This document shows positions 32,899 through 41,503 of a stretch of 44,454 bases of DNA, in pieces. Position numbers and translations under genes: made by a program. How positions within the stretch are numbered: the stretch's first letter is position 1; each line of letters begins with the position of its first letter. The stretch lies in the NCBI GenBank assembly GCA_020847555.1, contig JADLBT010000058.1, forward strand, positions 1 to 44,454, in the 5' to 3' direction. Source of the DNA: Gemmataceae bacterium. Its GTDB lineage: Bacteria > Planctomycetota > Planctomycetia > Gemmatales > Gemmataceae. Below the pieces are notes generated by a model. It was not told the origin of the DNA, made no database searches, and saw only the letters and a program-made list of their open reading frames with translations.

Positions 32899-35439
32899 TC
32901 AGCGGCGGCGCGACAGCCGGTCCAGGCTGCTCAACGCTTCCTGGCCCAGACGCGCCCCCGCGCCGGCCCGGGCGTGGTCCTCGAAGACGGCCCGCGCCTC
33001 GTCGGTGCCGAGCCGCTCCAGCACCTCGAACGCCCGCAACGCCCGCAAGGTCACCGGCGACAGGGTGGCGGTGTCGAGTCGGCGCAGCAGCAGGTGAACG
33101 CGGCGCTGCGCCTCCGCCGAGGCCGGCTCGCCCTGACGCCCGCGCAGCAGCGGTTCCGCCAGTTCGCCCAGTCGCTCCAGTTCCGTCGTCGCCCGGTCGC
33201 GCACCTGATAGCGCGTGTGGTCCAGATCCCGCAGCAGCTGCGTCAGACGTTCGCGCGACACGGTCGGCCCCGGCCGCAGGTGCTCGCGCAGGAACGGCAC
33301 GGTGTCGGCAGGCGCGGTCAGCAGCGCCCGGACCGCCCGCTCGGCCCGCGCCGCGTCCTCCCCCCCCAGGTCGGCCCACAGTGCTTCGAGCTGTCGCCGG
33401 GACAGGCGCGCGGCTTCAACACGCGCCGGTTCGGTCAGCGCCCAGAGCAGCACCGTGCTGTCGGCGCTGCCGGACGCCAGCGCCGTCCCGTCGGGCGCGA
33501 ATGCCACCCCGCGCACGCCCGACGTGTGGCCGATCAGCCGGCGCCGCTCCTTGCAGGTCGCGACCTCGTACACGGTCACCGTGCCCGCGCCGCAGCCCAC
33601 CGCCAGCGACCGGCCGTCCGGCGCGAACGCCACCTGATGCAGCCGCCCCTGATCGATGGGAATGTGCCCGACCTCGCGGCCGCTCGCCACCTCCCACAAC
33701 CCGACGCCTTCCCAGTCGCACGCGCCGACCGCGAGCAGCCACCGCGGCGCCGCCCTCGTCGGTCCGTCCAGTTCCCCCGGGAGGGGGGCCGGCGCGAACG
33801 CGACCGCGCGCACCGTGTCCTCGTGCTTGCCGAAGCGGCGCACCTCCTTGCCCGTCCCGAGATCCCACAGCCGAGCGGTCCGGTCGAGGCTCCCGCTGGC
33901 GAGCAGTTTGCCGTCCGGGCTGAACGCCACGCAGGTGACGCGCGACTCGTGCCCCTCCAGCTGACAGCGCTCCGCTCCGGTGGTGGTGTCGAAGACGACG
34001 AGGTGGCCCTCGTCCACGGCCGCCGCCAGTGCGCGACCGTCCGGCGCGAACGCGAGCGCGCTGACGCGGTGGTCGGCCGCCGCGCGCTCGTCCTTGCCGG
34101 GCACTCGGCGAAGCCGGCGCACGCACTTGCCGGTCGTGTGGTCCCACAGACGGACGAAGTCCTCCTTCTCGCCGCCGGAGGCGAGCAGCTTGCCATCCGG
34201 ACTGAAGGCCAGCGCGTGGACGTTGCCGGGGTGGCCTTCCAGGCGGCGCACCTCCTCCCCGCCGGCCGCGTCCCAGAGCCGGATGGCCGTGTCCTCCTCG
34301 TGCCGGTCGCCGCCGGCCGACGCCAGCGTGCGCCCGTCCGGGGCGAAGGCGACCGCCTCGACATGCCCGCGGTGGCCGCGCAGCGGGCGCAGATCCTTGC
34401 CGGTGGCCACGTCCCACAGATGGACGGACTGGGTGTCGGCGCCGGCCAGGGCGAGGCGCTTGCCGTCGGGCGCGAAGGCGAGGCCGTTCACCCACCCCTG
34501 GTAGCCGCGCAGCGACCCGACCACCTTGCCGGTGGCCGTGTCCCACACCCGGACCAGGCCAGTCTGCCCGCATGCCGCCGCGAGCCGCTTGCCGTCGGGG
34601 GCAAACGCCAGGGCAGGTCCGCCGGCCGGCATGTCGAATTGGCGGACCAGTTTCCCGGTGCGCCGGTCCCACAGCCGGATCGCCTCGAACGAGTTCGCGG
34701 ACGCCACGAGCCGGCCGTCCGCCGAGAGAGCGACCGTCGTCACGCCGCGCTGGTGCCCGCGCAGGTGCCGCACCTCCTTGCCGCCGGTCGCGTCCCAGAC
34801 GTGAACGGCCCTGTCCTCGGTGTCGCTGCCGGCGAACACGAGGACGTCGAGGTCGGGGGCGACAGCGAGGGACGCGGTCGGACCGGGCATCTTCCAGTGC
34901 GCCTGCTCCTGGCCGGTCCGCGCGTCCCACCGAATCGCGTCCCCACTGCTGACGGAGTACAGGGCCGTGCCGTCGGCCGCGAACGCCAGGGTGTGGGCCG
35001 GCTGCTGGTGCCCCTCGAACCGGCGCACCTCCTTGCCGGTCCGCACGTCCCACAGGCGGACGGCCGCGTTTCCACCCTTGATCGGGTCCGCGGCCGACGC
35101 CGCCAGGGTCTTGCCGTCGGGGGCGAAGGCGAGGGCGTAGAACTCGCAGTCGGGTTCCTTGAAGCGGCGCACCTCCTTGCCGGTGTCGGGATTCCAGAGG
35201 CGCACGGTGCGGTCGCGACTGATGGAGGCGAGGAACCGCCCGTCCGGGGCGAAGGCGACCGCGCAAACCCCGTCCCCGTGGCGGAAGCGGACCGTGCCGA
35301 GGCGTGCGGCGGCGCCGGACGGCAGGGCATCGCCGAACGAGTCGAGCCGGGCCGGCCTCTTCGGCTCGGCGGCGGGGGCAAGGTCGGCCGAAAGGGCGAA
35401 CGCGAGCAACAGGACAAGACGGGTAGGTGCGTGGGTCAT
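32899..35439 (-). CDS. Exported WD40-repeat protein, two propellers, with C-terminal helical domain
   Basis: An 846-residue protein. After a signal peptide (MTHAPTRLVLLLAFALSADL, cut near PAAEP) come 14 WD40 blades, recognised by recurring FAPDGKxLA and VRLWDxxTGKEVRR endings (the fourteenth is VLLWALTEP), enough for two seven-bladed propellers. The last 140 residues are helical (QLEALWADLGGEDAARAERA, LLRDLDHTRYQVRDRATTEL), resembling HEAT-type repeats seen at the C-terminus of many planctomycete WD40 proteins. It is likely a periplasmic or envelope scaffold; partners are not evident. Start ATG 35439 has GGGAGGGG 8 bases upstream. A possible promoter lies at 35606-35635. The DNA of the repeats is itself repetitive, so frame shadows on the other strand are long. 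Confidence 0.88.
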   Translation of the reverse strand: MTHAPTRLVLLLAFALSADLAPAAEPKRPARLDSFGDALPSGAAARLGTVRFRHGDGVCAVAFAPDGRFLASISRDRTVRLWNPDTGKEVRRFKEPDCEFYALAFAPDGKTLAASAADPIKGGNAAVRLWDVRTGKEVRRFEGHQQPAHTLAFAADGTALYSVSSGDAIRWDARTGQEQAHWKMPGPTASLAVAPDLDVLVFAGSDTEDRAVHVWDATGGKEVRHLRGHQRGVTTVALSADGRLVASANSFEAIRLWDRRTGKLVRQFDMPAGGPALAFAPDGKRLAAACGQTGLVRVWDTATGKVVGSLRGYQGWVNGLAFAPDGKRLALAGADTQSVHLWDVATGKDLRPLRGHRGHVEAVAFAPDGRTLASAGGDRHEEDTAIRLWDAAGGEEVRRLEGHPGNVHALAFSPDGKLLASGGEKEDFVRLWDHTTGKCVRRLRRVPGKDERAAADHRVSALAFAPDGRALAAAVDEGHLVVFDTTTGAERCQLEGHESRVTCVAFSPDGKLLASGSLDRTARLWDLGTGKEVRRFGKHEDTVRAVAFAPAPLPGELDGPTRAAPRWLLAVGACDWEGVGLWEVASGREVGHIPIDQGRLHQVAFAPDGRSLAVGCGAGTVTVYEVATCKERRRLIGHTSGVRGVAFAPDGTALASGSADSTVLLWALTEPARVEAARLSRRQLEALWADLGGEDAARAERAVRALLTAPADTVPFLREHLRPGPTVSRERLTQLLRDLDHTRYQVRDRATTELERLGELAEPLLRGRQGEPASAEAQRRVHLLLRRLDTATLSPVTLRALRAFEVLERLGTDEARAVFEDHARAGAGARLGQEALSSLDRLSRRR

Positions 35440-35883
35440 GAGGCCCCTCCCTGGGCGCCGGCAGTGCGGCGTGGAAGTGGTGGTGCAGGCCGTTCCGTGG
35501 CCTGGACAGAAGACGGGTGGCGCGTGCGGCGCGGGTGGTTCCGGAGTGCGGCCGCGGCCGGCGTCGGGCAGCCCCGCCTGAAACGGACGGAGCAGGCGGG
35601 GGGTATACATAGCGGACTTGCGGGCGGGAGTACAAGTCGAACTGAGTCACGGTCCGGCGGTAGGTTCCTGGTTTTCCCCCTCTCCCCTGGTGGGAGCGGG
35701 GGGCAGGGGGGTGCGGGGGAAAGACAAGGGACGCTCTCCGCCGGACGCCGCGTCAAGAATGTACTGGGACCGGCGAATAAGGTTGACGAGCAGTACTCTC
35801 ATCTCAAGTGCGCCGTCTGCCGATGTCCCGAGAGGCGTCGGACCAGGCCCGCACCCGTGGTCCGTTCCCCGCGGAGGTGTCGA
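35440..35883. other. Divergent region, WD40 gene and LolA-like gene
   Basis: 444 bases. Upstream of the WD40 gene a weak minus-strand pair TTGTAC (35635-35630)-18-TATGTA (35611-35606) may be its promoter. A polypurine/GC tract (35690-35740) lies in the middle. TTGACG at 35783-35788 is a possible -35 for the LolA-like gene, but no convincing -10 follows. No coding frame was recognised. Confidence 0.5.
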
Positions 35884-36633
35884 ATGCGCAAGACGGTGCT
35901 GGTGGTCGGGCTCGGCCTGTGGCTGGGCGTCGGTCTGCAGTTGCACGCCCAGCAAGACGAGGCCCGCGCCCTCGTCGCCAAGGCCATCGAGGCCCACGGC
36001 GGCGCGAAGAGGTTGGAGGCCACGAAAGCAGTCACCATCAAGGGCAAGGGCAAGGTCTTCATCATGGGGATGGAACTTCCCTTCGGGCTGGAAGCCTCGG
36101 TCCAGGAGCCGGACAAGCTGAAGAACGTCATCGAGATCGAGGTCAACGGTATGACCTTCTCGGTGGTCCAGGTCGTCAACGGCAAGAAGGGCTGGAACAG
36201 CACGATGGGCAAGACGACGGACATGACCGAGAAGGAGCTGAAGGAAGCGCACGCGGTGATGCAGGTGGAGAGGGTGGCGAACCTCATCGCGCTGCGGGAC
36301 AGGAGCTACAAGCTCTCTCCCCTCGGCGAGGTGAAGGTCGGCGACTGGGACACGGTCGGGGTGCGGGTGACGAAGGAAGGGACACGCGACGTGAACCTGT
36401 ACTTCGACAAGAAGACGCACCTGCTGCGCAAGACCGAGTACCAGGGCACGGACCCCACCACCATGATGGAGGTGATGCAGGAGAAGCTTTTCCCCAACTA
36501 CAAGGACATGGGAGGCTTGAAGGTGCCGACGAAGCTCATCGTCAACAACGACGGCAAGCGCTTCCTGGAGATAGAGGTTTCGGACGTGACACCAGTCGAG
36601 AAGCTCGACGACAGCGTTTTCGCGAAGCCGTGA
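35884..36633 (+). CDS. Exported LolA-like outer-membrane lipoprotein-sorting fold protein
   Basis: A 249-residue exported protein with signal peptide (MRKTVLVVGLGLWLGVGLQL, cut near HAQQD). The mature part starts ARALVAKAIEAHGGAKRLEA, which is typical of the LolA/LppX-like fold family, followed by antiparallel strands (KGKGKVFIMGMELPFGLEAS and DVNLYFDKKTHLLRKTEYQG). Such proteins bind lipids or lipoproteins in the periplasm, but planctomycete members are not characterised. Lysine-rich and of normal length. Start ATG 35884 has GGAGG 8 bases upstream. It is convergent with the membrane kinase gene. Confidence 0.78.
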   Translation: MRKTVLVVGLGLWLGVGLQLHAQQDEARALVAKAIEAHGGAKRLEATKAVTIKGKGKVFIMGMELPFGLEASVQEPDKLKNVIEIEVNGMTFSVVQVVNGKKGWNSTMGKTTDMTEKELKEAHAVMQVERVANLIALRDRSYKLSPLGEVKVGDWDTVGVRVTKEGTRDVNLYFDKKTHLLRKTEYQGTDPTTMMEVMQEKLFPNYKDMGGLKVPTKLIVNNDGKRFLEIEVSDVTPVEKLDDSVFAKP

Positions 36634-36726
36634 TTCAGCGTGCGGTGTGGGCGGGTGCAGCGGGTTGGGGTGACCGGATGCACCCGCTGCCATATGGAGC
36701 GGGAAGACCTCCCGGTGAGTCCAGGG

Positions 36727-36790
36727 ACTACCGGACCAAACGCCGTGGCAGCCATGCTGTCCGCGCCCGCAGCGTTTGCTCCAGTAGCTC
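36727..36790. terminator. Inverted repeat built from the GCGTTTGGTCCGGTAGCTC box
   Basis: ACTACCGGACCAAACGC (36727-36743) and GCGTTTGCTCCAGTAGCTC (36772-36790) form an imperfect inverted repeat (about 15 of 17 bases) with a 28-base loop. The same box follows the family B palindromes at 1567 and 38736. It lies 17 bases from the stop of the kinase gene, between convergent genes. Confidence 0.6.
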
Positions 36791-36807
36791 TTATCCTTGC
36801 GCGGTGT

Positions 36808-38565
36808 TTAGCGCTCCTCGACACGCAGGGTGAAGGGGCCGGTCGCGCGGGCGTAACTGGTCACGACGAGCCGGTACGCTCCACTGCGCTGGCAAAGATG
36901 GGTGATGCGTGAATTGGGGTATCCGCCGCCGTCATCGTTCCCGATCAGGTGCATCCCCTCCGGACTCTCCAGCCGGAGGTAGACGTCGAGGCGCGTAGCG
37001 TCGCCGCTGACGAGGTCGATCTGGTACGTTCGGCCGGCGGTGAACTGGATGGTGTAGACCTTGCACGGCGACGTGGTTCGTTGTCGGTCCGTGGGGTCCG
37101 TGGCGGTCAGCTCCGCCCGGACTGAAGCCTCATTCCCCAGCAACAGCAGGTTCCCAGTGGCCAGGGTCGGGAGGCCGGGGAGATCCTTCCTCTCCGGGGC
37201 CACCTCCGGCTTCTTGACGTCTGGATCCTTGGGGGGCTCCTTGTCGATCTTGACCGGCGGGACGACGACAGGCGGTAGCTGGGCCTTGTCCTGGTCCGGG
37301 ACTTTCTCCCCCTTGACTTCCCACTCGAACGGGACCGGCGCGGGCTTGTCCTTGCCCGGCCCGACATTCATCCGCAGGAGCGGCGGAACCAGGAAGGCCA
37401 GCGGGGTGACGAGGGCGACGAGAAGGCCGATCACGATCGCCGGGATGTACCAGCGTGGCCGGGAGCCCTTTTTCTTCGGCTGCTTGCGGGCCGACGGGAT
37501 GGGGTCGAGTTCGGTCCGTGCGTGGGCGCTCAGCGTATCGCGAGCGGTGATCGCCCCTGGCCCGTTCGCGGGCAGGACGGACGGGAGGGGTTTGGTCCCC
37601 TGCTTGCGCGCCGCCGGGCCGGTCGCCCGGTGTGTTGCCTGGTCCCTGTCGGTCGCTGTCGGTGCGGCCCGCGGCACAGCGCCGGCCGGCCGGGCGCCGG
37701 GCGGGGCGGGGCGCACCACGGGAGGGGCCGGCTCCGGCTCCGGGAGCGTCGGCTGCAGAATTGCTTTCGTCAGCGCGCGGACGAAGGCGGTACAGTTCGG
37801 ATAGCGCCGGTCCGGAGTTTTCGCCAGCGCCCGCAGCAGAGCCCGCCGCTCGCTCTCGTCCAGGGGGGACAGGTCCGGCTCCTGCCGCAGGTGGCAGTGG
37901 ACCCACTGCATCACGTTCAGAGCCTGGAACGGCGGCCGCCCCAGACGCAGCTCGGCGTAGCTCGTCGCCAGGGCATACTGGTCGCTGGCGGGCGACAGCT
38001 TGCCGTCCCACGCCTCCGGGGCCATGTAGGCCGGCGTGCCGACTGTGCTCGCGGTCTGCACCGCCTGCCCCTCCAGGGCGCGGGCCAGACCGTAATCGGC
38101 GACCATGACGTGCTGGCCGAGCAGGAGCAGGTTGTCCGGCTTGATGTCCCGGTGGAGGACGTTGTGCTCGTGCAGGTAGTCGAGCGCCTCGGCCGCCTCG
38201 CGAAAGTAAATGAGCAACTCCCGGGCGGGGATCCCGGGGTGGCCCTCCTGGAGGCACTGTTGCAGTCGCTGCCGGAGGTTCCCCTCGGCCAGTTCCAGGA
38301 CGATGAGCAGGCGGTCCTCCTCGGAGAAGAAACTCTGCAGCGAGAGCAGGAACGGGTGGCGCAGGAGCTTGATGAGCTGGAGAGCCTCGAGTTCGCGTTT
38401 CGCCTCTTCCGGCTTCAGGTTTCGGTGAATGATCTTGACGGCGACCTCGACCCCGCCCGGAGCCTCCGCCCGCCACACTTCGCCGAACGCTCCGTGGCCG
38501 AGGCGGGTGAGCAGCCGGTAGCCGCCCGGCAGTTCGGTTCCGAAAGGATCACTCGGCAGCGGCAT
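36808..38565 (-). CDS. Membrane-anchored Ser/Thr protein kinase with exported PPC-like domain
   Basis: A 585-residue Hanks-type kinase. Gly loop GHGAFG (23-28), Lys44, HRDIKPDN (138-145) and APE (182-184) are intact; DFG reads DYG (157-159), a change tolerated by some kinases. A Pro/Ala-rich linker leads to a single membrane helix (about 373-397), so the kinase is cytoplasmic and the C-terminal 180 residues lie outside. These end in a PPC-like beta domain (YTIQFTAGRTYQIDLVSGDA, GAYRLVVTSYARATGPFTLR), often a binding or localisation module on exported proteins. The arrangement suits sensing at the cell envelope. Start ATG 38565 begins MPLPSDPFGTELPGGYRLL, directly before the kinase fold. Confidence 0.9.
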   Translation of the reverse strand: MPLPSDPFGTELPGGYRLLTRLGHGAFGEVWRAEAPGGVEVAVKIIHRNLKPEEAKRELEALQLIKLLRHPFLLSLQSFFSEEDRLLIVLELAEGNLRQRLQQCLQEGHPGIPARELLIYFREAAEALDYLHEHNVLHRDIKPDNLLLLGQHVMVADYGLARALEGQAVQTASTVGTPAYMAPEAWDGKLSPASDQYALATSYAELRLGRPPFQALNVMQWVHCHLRQEPDLSPLDESERRALLRALAKTPDRRYPNCTAFVRALTKAILQPTLPEPEPAPPVVRPAPPGARPAGAVPRAAPTATDRDQATHRATGPAARKQGTKPLPSVLPANGPGAITARDTLSAHARTELDPIPSARKQPKKKGSRPRWYIPAIVIGLLVALVTPLAFLVPPLLRMNVGPGKDKPAPVPFEWEVKGEKVPDQDKAQLPPVVVPPVKIDKEPPKDPDVKKPEVAPERKDLPGLPTLATGNLLLLGNEASVRAELTATDPTDRQRTTSPCKVYTIQFTAGRTYQIDLVSGDATRLDVYLRLESPEGMHLIGNDDGGGYPNSRITHLCQRSGAYRLVVTSYARATGPFTLRVEER

Positions 38566-38735
38566 GAAACGCTCCGCTCCGTGGGCGCTTGAACCAGGAA
38601 GTCACCGTACCGAGCGGCTTCGCGCGGCCGGCCCACCCCCAACCTATCTGTTTTATCGCGACCGGGGGTCCCCCTCAAGGGGAAACCCGAAAAAGGACGC
38701 TGCCCGCGCTGACGCTCACGGCTTCACAAAACCGC

Positions 38736-38830
38736 GACGAGCCGAAAGCGCCAGTGACGGAACGGTTGCCGAAACCGTCGCTGACGTTTCCGGCTCGTCC
38801 AGATCATCGCGTTTGGGTCCGGTAGCTCGT
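38736..38830. repeat. Family B palindrome with GCGTTTGG-CCGGTAGCTC box
   Basis: Arms 38736-38760 (GACGAGCCGAAAGCGCCAGT and on) and 38775-38799 pair at 21 of 25 bases with a 14-base loop. Nine bases on is GCGTTTGGGTCCGGTAGCTC (38809-38828). The layout copies 1567-1648. It lies in the gap between the kinase start and the CehA-like stop, 21 bases from the latter, and may terminate that transcript. Confidence 0.8.
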
Positions 38831-38850
38831 ACTTCATCGGCCTGCCGGCG

Positions 38851-41337
38851 TCAGCTCCCTTCCGGGGCTTCGGCCGCGATCTTGCGGTACACCTCGATCG
38901 CCCTCAGGAACGTCCGGTGCGCCTCGTCGCGCTCGGCGGCGGCGATCCGCTGACCGCGTGCCCGCCACAGTTGCTCGATGCACCCGACGCACCACAACGC
39001 GCTCTGGCGCGACGCCCGTATGGGCTGACCGGCGACGCGCACCGGCACCGGGTTGGTGTGCAGCTGCGGAAAGTGCCGCAGCGCCACCCAGCTGCTGCGC
39101 TCGATCGGCACGGAGAAGGTCAGCTCGTGAAGCTGGTCGTCGGCAGGCACCTCCTTGCTCGCGACGGCCACGCCGTTAACGACCAGTTCCACGAGCCGTT
39201 TGCCGCCCCGGCGCCGCGCCTCGTCGGGGAAGCGCGGACCGTGCAGCGTGACGGTGTCGCCGACCCACGGCGCGGCCTCGCGCGGCACCTCGCCGCCGTG
39301 CGCGACCCCCAGCGGCGTCGCCGACGCGAACGCGACCTTCGCCTTGACCGCGACCCGGCCGGCCTCTTTCAACGCCACGGACTGTCCGGCCGACTTGCCG
39401 GCAACAGTGAACTCCAGCGCATGGGCGTAGCCGTCGGAGACATACGAGCGACCCTTCGCCAGCCCCTCGCACCAGGCAGTGAAATCGACGCGCTCGACCT
39501 TGCCGAGCCGAACGTACACACGCCCCTGGCCGACGCGCGACCCGCTCATGCAGGGGAAATCGGTCTCGCCGCTCACCCTGAGCGGGAAGCCGCAGTTGAG
39601 GATGTGATACCAGCAGTTCCACTCGGGGATGCGGGCCGTGTCCATGGCGCTGATGAAGTCGCACAGCCCCTGGGCGGTAGTGACAAAGATCTCCTGGGCG
39701 CCGACGCTGTTCAGCTCCGGGATCGCCAGGTTCGGCAGGCGGCCGGCGGCGCGCTGGTGGGCGGCCTGTAACTCGGCCGCGATCAGGAAACCGTCCCGGT
39801 TGACGTCGCTGGCGGCGAACGGTTCGGGCAGCAGTCCTTTGCCCGCCTCAGCGCGGCTCAGCTTGCCGTCGCCGTCGCGGTCCAGCGCGGCCACCAGCCG
39901 CTTCGTGGCGGCCGCCGGGTCGATCTGCAGGCCGCTCGCCGAGTGCGCGTACCCGGTGATCGCTCCCTGCGCCCTGGCCCAGCGCAGCACCGGCGTGGTC
40001 CAGGTCGGCCAGCCCTTCTCCTTGGTCCCTCCCGAGCCGGGGTAGGTCTGGTCGCGCAGGTTGAGCAGGCAGACGTGGCCGAGCGCCTGCGACCCAAACC
40101 CGCTCACCTCGATGTCATATTTGAGAACGGTGAACGGCTCGCTCAGCTTGTGCGGCACCGGCGTGAAGAACTGCCGCTGATACTCGAAGCACGGCCCCCA
40201 CGTGAGCAGGCAGCCAACGTTGAGCCCCTCGCCCTTGATCTGCAGGTACATGTCCTTTGGCAGCACGCCCTCGGTCGGGCTGGTGTAGTGGGCGCAGCCG
40301 GCCGCGTGGATGTGGTGGTCGCCGCTGTAGAACCCGAACGCGGCCGGGTTGATCCAGCGTTCGAGCCGCACCGCGACGCGCGCCTTGCCGCGGGCGGGCA
40401 CGGTGATTTTCCGGTCGAGCAGGCGGTACTCCGGGCCGCGGCTATAGTGCATGGTGAACTCGCCCGGCGGCAGCAGGACGATGTCGCCGTCGTTGCGGTA
40501 GATCTGCTCCTGGAAGAAGAAGTCGGGCGCCAGCCGCCGGGCCTGCGGCGGATGGACGTGGCCGGCCCGATCGCGGAACGTGAACCGGCCGACGGTCGGC
40601 CGGCCGTCGTGATCGGTAATCGCCAGCGTGACCGGCACCGCCGGCCGCACGTCGAACAGGACCGGCACCTCAGCGCGGAAGCCCAGATCCTGGGTGCCCT
40701 GGCCGACGTCAAACACAAGCGTCGCCTCGCGCTTGCCGGCCTCGCTGCTGTAGATCAGGGCGACGGCGTACTCCACCCGCAGGCCGCTCAGGTTGGCCGT
40801 CAGCGGCTGGCTGGTGAACATCTCGACGTGGAGGAAGCGGCCCCGGTCGGCCCGGAATTTGGGGTCGGTCAGCAGGTGCAGCTGGTCCTGCCGGGTCATG
40901 CTCAACCGATCCATGCCGGCGTAGGGCGGTCCGGCCTGCGGGCTGCTGACGCGCAGCGATTTGGTCGCGGTGCTGTCGTTGACGACCTTGACGATGACGG
41001 GCGTGTAGCCGGCCTGCTGCAACGTCGCCTTCGCCGGCCCGCGGGCAACCTTGACGCGCACCTCGGGGTTGAGGTGAACGGCCAGCAGCACGTGCGGGTC
41101 GAGCAGCCGTTGAAGCCGGTCGGCGTCGCGGTCCGCGCAGGCGGCGAGGATTGCTTTCCGCGCGTCGGCAGGCAGGGGAGCGCCGAGGTATTCGAGCGCC
41201 TGGTCGAGTCGCCGGACGTTCGCCGCGAGCGGCTGGCCCTCGACCTCAACGGGGGCAAGGGTCTGAGCGCGTGCGTTCGCGGAGAGCAGCGCTGCAGCCA
41301 GCAAAACCCACGCAGCGCGGGGTCGTCCATTCCTCAT
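38851..41337 (-). CDS. Exported CehA/McbA-type PHP metallohydrolase with paired EF-hands
   Basis: An 828-residue exported protein. A signal peptide (MRNGRPRAAWVLLAAALLSA) precedes beta-rich domains, then a PHP-like domain starting YSGDHHIHAAGCAH, whose D-x-H-x-H pattern is the usual metal site of this superfamily; CehA-type members hydrolyse carbamate or similar esters, but the substrate here is unknown. In the middle of the hydrolase are two canonical EF-hand loops, DRDGDGKLSRAE (39847-39882) and DVNRDGFLIAAE (39772-39807), 40 bases apart, so calcium binding is likely. Start ATG 41337 has GGGAG about 9 bases upstream. Upstream lies a family A palindrome; the gene is a single transcript. Confidence 0.85.
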   Translation of the reverse strand: MRNGRPRAAWVLLAAALLSANARAQTLAPVEVEGQPLAANVRRLDQALEYLGAPLPADARKAILAACADRDADRLQRLLDPHVLLAVHLNPEVRVKVARGPAKATLQQAGYTPVIVKVVNDSTATKSLRVSSPQAGPPYAGMDRLSMTRQDQLHLLTDPKFRADRGRFLHVEMFTSQPLTANLSGLRVEYAVALIYSSEAGKREATLVFDVGQGTQDLGFRAEVPVLFDVRPAVPVTLAITDHDGRPTVGRFTFRDRAGHVHPPQARRLAPDFFFQEQIYRNDGDIVLLPPGEFTMHYSRGPEYRLLDRKITVPARGKARVAVRLERWINPAAFGFYSGDHHIHAAGCAHYTSPTEGVLPKDMYLQIKGEGLNVGCLLTWGPCFEYQRQFFTPVPHKLSEPFTVLKYDIEVSGFGSQALGHVCLLNLRDQTYPGSGGTKEKGWPTWTTPVLRWARAQGAITGYAHSASGLQIDPAAATKRLVAALDRDGDGKLSRAEAGKGLLPEPFAASDVNRDGFLIAAELQAAHQRAAGRLPNLAIPELNSVGAQEIFVTTAQGLCDFISAMDTARIPEWNCWYHILNCGFPLRVSGETDFPCMSGSRVGQGRVYVRLGKVERVDFTAWCEGLAKGRSYVSDGYAHALEFTVAGKSAGQSVALKEAGRVAVKAKVAFASATPLGVAHGGEVPREAAPWVGDTVTLHGPRFPDEARRRGGKRLVELVVNGVAVASKEVPADDQLHELTFSVPIERSSWVALRHFPQLHTNPVPVRVAGQPIRASRQSALWCVGCIEQLWRARGQRIAAAERDEAHRTFLRAIEVYRKIAAEAPEGS

Positions 41338-41411
41338 GATCAGGCTCCCTGATTCTGAACGTGGTGCCACCTGATGCGGGGCCAGGCGGCCTGGTGTGGA
41401 AAGGATTTTCC

Positions 41412-41459
41412 AAAGCCCACGAGTAACGCAAAGCCCACGGGGCGCCGCCCGTGGGCTTT
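41412..41459. repeat. Family A palindrome plus partial copy
   Basis: A full unit AAAGCCCACGGG-(GCGC)-CGCCCGTGGGCTTT-like hairpin at 41430-41459, preceded by a lone left arm AAAGCCCAC at 41412-41420. It lies 45 bases downstream of the papain-like gene's stop (minus strand), fitting a terminator, and 75 bases before the CehA-like start. Confidence 0.85.
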
Positions 41460-41503
41460 GCGACGACTCCTTGCGTACCACCCTCCTTGAACTTGCACAG
41501 TTG

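Noticed and set aside
32974..35883. A long plus-strand frame across the WD40 gene joined to the LolA-like gene
   Set aside because: It is the antisense shadow of the repetitive WD40 gene; the LolA-like protein begins at 35884 with its own signal peptide and ribosome site.
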